DNA of 64,000 nt from positions 21,415 to 85,414 of the forward strand of contig NZ_JADJDO010000024.1 of the NCBI RefSeq assembly GCF_016702655.1, given 5' to 3'. Each line of letters opens with the position of its first letter. The first letter of the stretch is position 1. The DNA comes from Ideonella sp. GTDB lineage: Bacteria; Pseudomonadota; Gammaproteobacteria; Burkholderiales; Burkholderiaceae_C. The notes under the pieces were generated by a model. That model was given only the letters and a program-made list of their open reading frames with translations. It was not told the DNA's origin and did no database searches. Below, piece after piece: positions 9,465 through 15,641 of this stretch. The position numbers were made by a program, and so were the translations under genes.

Positions 9465-11984
9465 ATGCGCGCCAACGGGGCGCAGCCGATGCGGCCGAAG
9501 CGCAGCGCCATGTCCACAGATCGGCTCTCGTCGCCTCCATTGCGCCCACATCGCCCGCCTGGCTCCTGCCGGGCGGCGCTGTCGCATCGGCCGGCGCAAG
9601 CGCTGCCCGTCCTGGCGCTGCTCTGGTGCGCCGCGAGTCCGACTGCGGCCCAAGCGCCTGCCGAAGCTGCGAGCCCCGATGCCGGGATCGAACTGCGCCT
9701 GAGCACGCGCCTCGAAGCCGCGCCCCCCGGCAGCGCGATGAGCGAGCGGCCGGTCTACGTCATTGCCGATGAGATCCGCGGCCGGCCCGACCTCGAAGTC
9801 GAGGCGATCGGCAATGCCGAGCTGCGCCGTGCCGACGTGCGCATCCGCGCCGACAAGCTGAGCTACGACATCGCCGCCGACCGCGCCCGCGCGCAGGGCA
9901 AGGTGCGCGTGCTGCACGCAGGCAATGTCTTCTCCGGCCCCGAGGCGCAGGTACGGCTGGATAGCTTCGAGGGCTTCGTGCTCGAGCCGAACTTCCTGAT
10001 CGGCCTGACCGGCGCCACCGGCTCGGCGCAGCGGCTCGACTTCATCGACCGCGACCGCGCCGTCGCCACACAGGCGCGCTACACGAGCTGCCCGGCCGAC
10101 GGCAGCGGCGGGCCCGACTGGCTGCTCAGCGCCGACAGCGTCAAGCTCGACCTCGAGGCCAACCAGGGCGTCGCCGAGGGCGCGGTGCTGCGCTTTCTGG
10201 GCGTGCCCATCCTGGCCGCGCCGACGGTGAGCTTTCCGCTCTCGGATGCGCGCAAGTCGGGCTGGTTGCCGCCGCTCATGGGTCTGGACAGCAGCAGCGG
10301 CATCGTCGCCGCAGTGCCCTGGTACTGGAACATCGCCCCCAACCGCGATGCGACCATCACACCCATCATGCGCACCCGGCGCGGGCCGGGCGTGGACGCC
10401 GAATTCCGCTACCTCGAACCGAGCTTCCAGGGCAACCTGGGCCTGAACCTGCTGCCCTGGGACCGCGACTTCGAGTCGGGGCGCTGGGGCGCGAAGTGGG
10501 CGCACGAGGGCGCCATCTCGAACGACTGGCGGCTGCAGTTGCGCTCGCTGCGCGTGTCCGACAACGACTACTGGAAGGACTTCCCGGACGCGATGCCGAC
10601 GCTGACGCGGCGCCTGCTGACGACCGACGGCGAGCTCAGCCGCTCCTTTGCCGGGCTCGGCCCGGGCAGCGACTGGACCGTGATCGCGGCCGTGCAATCC
10701 TGGCAGGCGCTGCAGGGCGGCGATGCGAGCAGCCTGATGGAGGTGCCCTACCAGCGCCTGCCGCAGATCGGGTTGCGCACCGACCAGGCCCTGGGAGCGG
10801 GCTTCCAGGGCGGGCTCGAGACCGAGTTCAACTACTTCACCAATCCTGCGGGCGTGGTCGATCCTGCGCGTGTGACGGGGCTGCGCGCGCACGCGATCGG
10901 CACGCTGGCCAGGCCCTACCAGACGCCCGGCTGGACGCTGACGCCGCGCGTGTCGTTCAACGCCGCGTCGTATGCGCTCGACCAGGCCATGAGCGACGGC
11001 AGCAAGAACGGCTCGCGCATCATCCCGACGGCGAGCCTCGACAGCGCCTGGGTGCTCGAGCGCGAGACGGCGTCGCTCATCGACCAGCGTGCGATCCGCC
11101 AGACGCTCGAGCCGCGCGTGATGTACGTCTACACGCCCTATGTCGACCAGGCGCGCTTCCCGCTGTTCGATACCGCGTCCAAGGATTTCAACTTCGAGTC
11201 GATCTTCACCGAGAACGCGTTCTCGGGCGTGGACCGGGTCTCCGACGGCAACCAGCTCACGGCCGGGCTGACGACGCGCCTGATCGACCCGGCGAGCGGC
11301 GCCGAAGCGCTGCGGCTGGCGGTCGTTCAGCGCGTACGCTTTGCCGACCAGCGCGTCACGCCCGAGGGCGAAACGGCGTCGCGGCGGGTGTCGGACCTGC
11401 TGATCGCCGGCTCGACGACGCTGGTGCCGCGCTGGACGCTCGCCGGCTCGGCACAGTACGACCCCGACCAGCGCGAGTTGGCGCGCCTGATTGTCGGCGC
11501 GCGCTATTCGCCGGGGCCGTTCCGGACCGTCAACATGGCCTACCGCCAGACGCGCAATCCGGCCCCGGACCCGCTGTCGGGCCAGCAGAGCGAGCAGGTC
11601 GAGATGGGCTGGCAATGGCCCGTATTCGGCCCGACGCCGCTCGAGCCGGGGCCGGCCCGCGCGGCCGCAGGCGGCGGCGCTTCGTGCCAGGGCAGCCTGT
11701 ACACGGTCGGGCGCGTCAACTACAGCCTGAAGGAGAGCCGCGTCACCGACGGCGTGCTCGGCTTCGAGTACGACTCGGGCTGCTGGATCGCACGCGTCGT
11801 GTTCGAACGCGTCTCCACCGGTGTCAGCGAGGCGACGACACGGCTGATGCTGCAACTCGAGCTCGTCGGGCTGTCGCGCCTGGGCTCCAATCCGCTCCAG
11901 GTCTTGAAGGACAATATCCCCGGTTACCGCCTGCTGCGCGACACCCGATCGGTGCCCGCTCCCTTGCTGACTTCCTATGACTGA
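9465..11984 (+). CDS. lptD: LPS-assembly outer membrane protein LptD
   Basis: The 839-residue product has a hydrophobic export segment (ALPVLALLWCAASPTAAQA) and an OstA/LptA-like periplasmic domain (from YVIADEIRG through ARAQGKVRVLHAGNVFSG). A long beta-barrel domain of LptD type extends to the C-terminus and contains WYWNIAPNRDATITP. LptD with LptE inserts lipopolysaccharide into the outer leaflet; lptE is also in this window at 25 kb. Three in-frame ATGs (9465, 9489, 9510) are possible starts and the last gives the most ordinary signal peptide. The gene overlaps surA by eight bases, a classic lptD-surA operon. Confidence 0.95.
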   Translation: MRANGAQPMRPKRSAMSTDRLSSPPLRPHRPPGSCRAALSHRPAQALPVLALLWCAASPTAAQAPAEAASPDAGIELRLSTRLEAAPPGSAMSERPVYVIADEIRGRPDLEVEAIGNAELRRADVRIRADKLSYDIAADRARAQGKVRVLHAGNVFSGPEAQVRLDSFEGFVLEPNFLIGLTGATGSAQRLDFIDRDRAVATQARYTSCPADGSGGPDWLLSADSVKLDLEANQGVAEGAVLRFLGVPILAAPTVSFPLSDARKSGWLPPLMGLDSSSGIVAAVPWYWNIAPNRDATITPIMRTRRGPGVDAEFRYLEPSFQGNLGLNLLPWDRDFESGRWGAKWAHEGAISNDWRLQLRSLRVSDNDYWKDFPDAMPTLTRRLLTTDGELSRSFAGLGPGSDWTVIAAVQSWQALQGGDASSLMEVPYQRLPQIGLRTDQALGAGFQGGLETEFNYFTNPAGVVDPARVTGLRAHAIGTLARPYQTPGWTLTPRVSFNAASYALDQAMSDGSKNGSRIIPTASLDSAWVLERETASLIDQRAIRQTLEPRVMYVYTPYVDQARFPLFDTASKDFNFESIFTENAFSGVDRVSDGNQLTAGLTTRLIDPASGAEALRLAVVQRVRFADQRVTPEGETASRRVSDLLIAGSTTLVPRWTLAGSAQYDPDQRELARLIVGARYSPGPFRTVNMAYRQTRNPAPDPLSGQQSEQVEMGWQWPVFGPTPLEPGPARAAAGGGASCQGSLYTVGRVNYSLKESRVTDGVLGFEYDSGCWIARVVFERVSTGVSEATTRLMLQLELVGLSRLGSNPLQVLKDNIPGYRLLRDTRSVPAPLLTSYD

Positions 11985-13311
11985 GACATTGCGGTTCCCG
12001 TTCCGGCTCGCGGCGACGATCGCGGCGCTCGCGTTCGCGCTCGTCGCCGCGCCGGCGGCGGCACAGCGCGCGGACGCGGTCGAACTGCAGCCGGGCGACT
12101 ACATCGTCGCGATCGTCAATTCCGAACTCGTGACCGCGGGCGAAGTCCAGTTGCGCCTGGCGCGCGTGAAGCAGGAGGCGGCACGCAACCGGTCGCGCCT
12201 GCCGCCCGACGAGGAACTGCGCAATCAGATCGTCGACGCGCTGATCGACGAGCGCGTGCAGGTGACCTACGCGCGCGAGAGCGGCGTCAAGGTCGACAAC
12301 TCCGAGATCGACCGCGCGATCGCCAACATCGCGGCCCAGAACCAGATGACGATCCCCCAGTTGCGCGAGCGCCTGCGTGCAGAGGGCATGGACTACGCGC
12401 GCTTTCGCGACAACCTGCGCGACCAGATCGCGGTCGACCGGGTGCGCGAGCGCGAGGTGAGCGGCCGCATCCAGGTCTCCGATCTCGAGATCGACAACGT
12501 GCTCGACAAGCAGCGCGCGGCCGCGGGCGTCTCGTCGCAGTACAACATCGCGCAGATCCTCGTCACCGTGCCCGATGGCGCAAGCGAGGCCGAGATCGCC
12601 GTGCGGCGCGCCCGCGCCGACTCCGCGCTCGCCCGGGTGCGCGCCGGCGAGCCGTTCGCGCAGGTGGCGCGCGAGATGTCGGAAGACAACAACCGCGCCG
12701 GCGGCGGCGAGATCGGCATGCGCCCGGCCGAGCGCCTGCCTGATCTCTTCGTCGAGGCCGTGCGCCCGCTCGAGGCGGGCACGGTCGCGCCCACGCTGCT
12801 GCGCAGCGGGGCCGGCTTTCACGTCATCAAGCTCATCGATCGGCGCGACGCGGGCAATTTCAGCATCACCCAGACGCGCGCCCGGCATGTGCTGCTGCGC
12901 GCGTCGCCGCAAGTCTCGCAACAAGCGGCGCTGGCGCGCCTGGCTGCGCTGCGCAGCCAGATCGAGGCCGGCAGCCTGAGCTTCGAGCAGGCCGCGCGCG
13001 ACAACTCCGAGGACGGCAGCGCAGCCCAGGGCGGCGACCTGGGCTGGGTTTCGCCAGGCGGCTTCGTGCCCGAGTTCGAGGCTGCGATGAACCCGCTGCC
13101 GATCGGCGGCATATCCAACCCCTTCGTATCGCGCTTCGGCGCGCACCTGGTGCAGGTGCTCGACCGGCGCAGCGTGACCCTCGACGCCAAGCAACAGCGC
13201 GAACAGGCGCGCAGCGCGCTGCGCGAGCAGCGCTTCGAGGAGGCGTACAAAGACTGGTCGCGCGAACTGCGCGCGCGCGCCTACGTCGAGATGCGCGAGT
13301 CACCCTACTGA
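11977..13311 (+). CDS. surA: Periplasmic chaperone and peptidyl-prolyl isomerase SurA
   Basis: The 444-residue protein has a signal peptide ending near APAAAQ, a SurA N-terminal domain (about 35-160, beginning DYIVAIVNSELVT) and two parvulin PpiC domains. The first contains GGGEIGMRPAERLPD and the second QGGDLGWVSPGGFVPEFE. A C-terminal helix follows. SurA escorts unfolded porins and LptD to the Bam complex, which fits its overlap with lptD. The expected next gene in this operon in most relatives, pdxA, is missing; a hairpin repeat and then rsmA follow. Confidence 0.95.
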   Translation: MTETLRFPFRLAATIAALAFALVAAPAAAQRADAVELQPGDYIVAIVNSELVTAGEVQLRLARVKQEAARNRSRLPPDEELRNQIVDALIDERVQVTYARESGVKVDNSEIDRAIANIAAQNQMTIPQLRERLRAEGMDYARFRDNLRDQIAVDRVREREVSGRIQVSDLEIDNVLDKQRAAAGVSSQYNIAQILVTVPDGASEAEIAVRRARADSALARVRAGEPFAQVAREMSEDNNRAGGGEIGMRPAERLPDLFVEAVRPLEAGTVAPTLLRSGAGFHVIKLIDRRDAGNFSITQTRARHVLLRASPQVSQQAALARLAALRSQIEAGSLSFEQAARDNSEDGSAAQGGDLGWVSPGGFVPEFEAAMNPLPIGGISNPFVSRFGAHLVQVLDRRSVTLDAKQQREQARSALREQRFEEAYKDWSRELRARAYVEMRESPY

Positions 13312-13314
13312 AAT

Positions 13315-13453
13315 GACCACCCCCGGCCGTCTGGCGGCCGCCCCCCGAGGGGGCACCGAACCCGACCGGGTGACCCGGATCGGGTTCGGCGCGCTAACAC
13401 CGCCGCGCCCCCTGGTCGCCTGCGGCGACCGGTCCCCTGCCGGGGACGAAGGC
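13315..13453. repeat. Long multi-hairpin intergenic element, copy A
   Basis: This segment begins three bases after the surA stop and matches, hairpin by hairpin, a second copy at 56970-57112. Its main structure is a nested dyad at 13357-13388: CGAACCCGA pairs with TCGGGTTCG, enclosing CCGGGT-g-ACCCGG. It is followed by GGTCGCC (13414-13420) with GGCGACC (13424-13430), and GTCCCC (13432-13437) with GGGGAC (13442-13447). A GCCCCC/GGGGGC hairpin precedes them. The last two hairpins are identical in both copies. It sits between surA and rsmA and encodes no convincing protein. Confidence 0.75.
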
Positions 13454-13543
13454 ACACGTTTCATGGGTCGCGGGTCGCGCGATGCGCGGTGGAGCAGCTG
13501 AAGTGACTGGCCCAGACTCACTGCGTTGGCTGCCCCGGCGCCG

Positions 13544-14314
13544 ATGACGCGGCACATCGCACGCAAGCGCTTCGGCCAGCATTTCCTCGCCGACCCGGGC
13601 GTCATCGACGCCATCGTCGATGCGATCGGGCCCGCGCCGGGCGAGGCCATCGTCGAGATCGGCCCCGGCCTGGCGGCACTCACCGACCCGCTCGTCGCGC
13701 GCTGCGGCAGGTTGACCGTGATCGAACTCGACCGCGACCTCGCCGCGCGGCTGCGCAGGCGTCCGGAGCTCGATGTCGTCGAGGCGGACGTGCTGGCGGT
13801 GGACTTCGGCGCGCTCGCTGCCCGGCTCGGCGCGCCGCTGCGCGTGGTCGGCAACCTGCCCTACAACATTTCGACGCCGATCCTGTTTCATCTGCTGGCG
13901 CATGTCGGGCATGTCGCCAGCCAGCACTTCATGCTGCAGAAGGAAGTCGTCGAACGCATGGCCGCCTCACCCGGGGGCAAGGACTACGGGCGCCTGAGCG
14001 TGATGCTGCAGTGGCGCTACGCGATCGAGCCACTGCTCGACGTGCCGCCCGAGGCCTTCGATCCGCCGCCGCGCGTGCACTCGGCCGTGGTGCGCATGCA
14101 GCCGCTCACTCCAGCGCCCGACGTGGACGCGCGCCTGCTCGGCGAACTCGTCGCGGTGGCATTCTCGCAGCGGCGCAAGATGCTGCGCAACACGCTCGGG
14201 CGCTGGCTTGCCGAGCGCGGCGCCACAGCCGATCTCGACCTGCAGCGGCGCGCCGAGGAAGTGCCGGTTGCGGAGTACCTGGCCCTCGCAAAGTCGCTGG
14301 CCGCCGCGCGCTGA
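13544..14314 (+). CDS. rsmA: 16S rRNA dimethyladenosine transferase RsmA/KsgA
   Basis: The 256-residue methyltransferase starts with ARKRFGQHFL, then has SAM-binding EIGPGLAALT and VIELDRDL, and the catalytic NLPYNIST motif. It dimethylates two adjacent adenines near the 3' end of 16S rRNA during small-subunit maturation. A VAFSQRRKMLRNTLG segment near residue 205-219 is also diagnostic. The ATG at 13544 is chosen because it starts the conserved N-terminus; a TTG at 13526 is in frame. It is separated from surA by the multi-hairpin element and followed by a good terminator. Confidence 0.95.
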   Translation: MTRHIARKRFGQHFLADPGVIDAIVDAIGPAPGEAIVEIGPGLAALTDPLVARCGRLTVIELDRDLAARLRRRPELDVVEADVLAVDFGALAARLGAPLRVVGNLPYNISTPILFHLLAHVGHVASQHFMLQKEVVERMAASPGGKDYGRLSVMLQWRYAIEPLLDVPPEAFDPPPRVHSAVVRMQPLTPAPDVDARLLGELVAVAFSQRRKMLRNTLGRWLAERGATADLDLQRRAEEVPVAEYLALAKSLAAAR

Positions 14315-14330
14315 CGCGCGGACCGAAGCA

Positions 14331-14354
14331 AAGAGCGGCCCGAAGGCCGCTCTT
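14331..14354 (+). terminator. Hairpin terminator after rsmA
   Basis: AAGAGCGGCC (14331-14340) and GGCCGCTCTT (14345-14354) form a perfect 10-bp stem with a CGAA tetraloop, 16 bases after the rsmA stop. The following bases contain only a weak T-rich stretch (TGTCATC). Position and stem strength support an intrinsic terminator for the lptD-surA-rsmA transcript, possibly acting in both directions because the stem ends in A and T runs. Confidence 0.75.
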
Positions 14355-14375
14355 GTCATCTGCCTGGCCTCGAGC

Positions 14376-14511
14376 TCAGGCCGCTGTCAGCCACATCGCC
14401 GTGTCGAAGGCGCTGCTCATCAGCGGCATGTTCATGCCGAAGCTCGCGTTGGCAGCGCTCTTGGCGGCCGGCTTGACCGGCTTGTCGGCTGCACCTTGGG
14501 TCGTTTCCGTC
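14376..14511 (-). other. Short open segment downstream of barstar, possible gene remnant
   Basis: On the minus strand, downstream of the barstar hairpin, a frame reads TETTQGAADKPVKPAAKS and ends in SSAFDTAMWLTAA followed by a stop. The only upstream ATG (14567) lies inside the barstar gene and the frame crosses the hairpin, so it has no credible independent start. The alanine/lysine/proline-rich linker followed by an amphipathic end looks like a protein C-terminus rather than random sequence. It may be the tail of a decayed gene. I do not recognise the family. Confidence 0.2.
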
Positions 14512-14546
14512 GCCCGCTCCCATGACCCTTGTTCCTGGGAGCGGGC
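14512..14546 (-). terminator. Hairpin after the RNase-barstar operon
   Basis: GCCCGCTCCCA (14512-14522) and TGGGAGCGGGC (14536-14546) form an 11-bp perfect stem with a 13-base loop. The stem touches the last codon position of the barstar stop on the minus strand, where a terminator or 3' stabilising hairpin would lie. No T-run follows, so Rho-independent termination is uncertain. Confidence 0.55.
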
Positions 14547-14986
14547 TACTGAAAGAATAGGAAACATCGGAACGGTATCTTGCGTTCCCCCCAGAAGTCT
14601 GCGGCGTCGCGGAAGACGTCGAGCAACTGCTCGCGCGCCTCGCGGTCGAAACGCGGGTTGTCGGGGATCTGTTCGAGCACGACCACGAAGCCCGGTTGCG
14701 TGCCCGCCTTGTGCACCAGGTCGGTCATGCAGTCGTAGAGCGCATCGAGGTTCTTGCCGAAGTGCGGCGGGAACAGGAAGGCTGCGGCGATCGCCTCGAG
14801 CACGTCCTGCTTGGTCTGCGCAGAGGTCAGGTTGACATACAGGAAATGCTGTCCCGCGCCCTCGGCGGCGCGCAGCAGATCCTCGACGCGATAGGCGCGT
14901 ATCGACTGCACGATGTTCGGACGGACTGTCTGCAAGAGCATGTCGCGATCCTCCTTCAGTTCAAGAAATTCCAGCCTCTTGCCCAT
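14546..14986 (-). CDS. Barstar-family ribonuclease inhibitor
   Basis: The 146-residue protein contains a barstar domain from about residue 45, with HFLYVNLTSAQTKQDVLEAI and the conserved helix FPPHFGKNLDALYDCMTDL, ending in a strand FRCFLFF. Barstar binds and blocks barnase-type RNases in the cytoplasm. The roughly 40-residue N-terminal extension (MGKRLEFLELKEDRDMLLQT) is longer than Bacillus barstar, about 90 residues, but common in proteobacterial members. It starts seven bases after the stop of the secreted RNase gene, so inhibitor and toxin are co-expressed. Confidence 0.88.
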   Translation of the reverse strand: MGKRLEFLELKEDRDMLLQTVRPNIVQSIRAYRVEDLLRAAEGAGQHFLYVNLTSAQTKQDVLEAIAAAFLFPPHFGKNLDALYDCMTDLVHKAGTQPGFVVVLEQIPDNPRFDREAREQLLDVFRDAADFWGERKIPFRCFLFFQ

Positions 14987-14993
14987 TGGCACC

Positions 14994-15368
14994 TCACTGC
15001 ACGATGCGGGCAAAGCTCGCATAGTGGTCGCCGGTGAAGAAGCAGGCGTCGGGGGCGGTCGGCTTGAAGCCGCCACAGACGATGCGCCGGGCGCCGCGAT
15101 CGTGCGCGCCAGGCGTCTTGACCGTGTACTCCCGGTAGTAACCCTTGGTTTCTTGCGGCAGCAGACGTTCGCGATTGCCGAACACCGAGCCATCCTTGCT
15201 GTACGGAAACGGCCCGCCGACGCGGATCAGGGCGTCGGTGGTCTGCGCTTCGCGCGGCAACTCGGCCAAGGCGACGGAGCCGGTCGCGGGCAGCGCATCC
15301 TTGGCCAAGGCGCCGACCGGAGTCAGCAAGCCTCCCACGACCGACAAAGCGAGCGCCAACTTGCGCAT
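14994..15368 (-). CDS. Secreted barnase/N1-type guanyl ribonuclease
   Basis: The 124-residue protein starts with a clear signal peptide (LALALSVVGGLLTPVGALA, cleavage near residue 22). The mature part has the microbial RNase fold: GGPFPYSKDG, FGNRERLLP, YYREYTV with catalytic glutamate 80, RGARRIV with arginine 94/95, and TGDHYASF with catalytic histidine 115. Cysteines 98 and 109 could form a disulfide. These enzymes cleave RNA after guanosine and are exported. The gene is upstream of barstar, so it forms a toxin-immunity pair. Export makes a role in competition, nutrition or extracellular RNA turnover possible. Confidence 0.88.
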   Translation of the reverse strand: MRKLALALSVVGGLLTPVGALAKDALPATGSVALAELPREAQTTDALIRVGGPFPYSKDGSVFGNRERLLPQETKGYYREYTVKTPGAHDRGARRIVCGGFKPTAPDACFFTGDHYASFARIVQ

Positions 15369-15431
15369 TGCTTGCCCCGCAAGCGGTCGTTCGGAGAGAA
15401 ACACGGGTTTCCCCTGCATTCTGAAACCCGA

Positions 15432-15460
15432 ATGGTACAGAAAACGGGCGAAAACCTCAA
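15432..15460 (-). promoter_or_regulatory. Candidate sigma70 promoter of the RNase-barstar operon
   Basis: On the minus strand TTGAGG (15455-15460) and TACCAT (15432-15437) are separated by exactly 17 bases, in an A/T-richer stretch about 65 bases upstream of the RNase start. Both hexamers match the sigma70 consensus at four of six positions. The call is by eye only. Confidence 0.4.
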
Positions 15461-15556
15461 GCCTCTGCCCAAGAAACGGGCAATTGCGCAAGATCTACAG
15501 TGTGCGCTCACTTTCTGTAGAATCCCTAACACAAGGGAGGTCGGCACTTGCGACCC

Positions 15557-15582
15557 CGCGCCGGAATTCACAATCCGGCGCG
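15557..15582. terminator. Perfect hairpin downstream of maeB
   Basis: CGCGCCGGA (15557-15565) and TCCGGCGCG (15574-15582) form a 9-bp stem with an 8-base A/T-rich loop, 60 bases past the maeB stop on the minus strand. It could end the maeB transcript. On the plus strand it follows another small hairpin (GGTCG/CGACC, 15540-15555) and a TAGAAT box, so it may instead belong to a small RNA. No T-run is present on either strand. Confidence 0.45.
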
Positions 15583-15641
15583 CACCACCGCGCGGCGCGG
15601 CCGCCAGGAACGGGCATAGGACACGCCCAGGAATCGCCGGT

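Noticed and set aside
9432..11855. 807-codon open frame antisense to lptD
   Set aside because: GC-rich DNA gives long antisense frames; composition is Arg/Ala/Val-rich with no domains, and lptD on the other strand is certain.
15494..15521. TCTACAG/CTGTAGA pair considered as a LexA box
   Set aside because: LexA sites in betaproteobacteria read CTGT-N8-ACAG; here the arms are in the opposite order and 14 bases apart.
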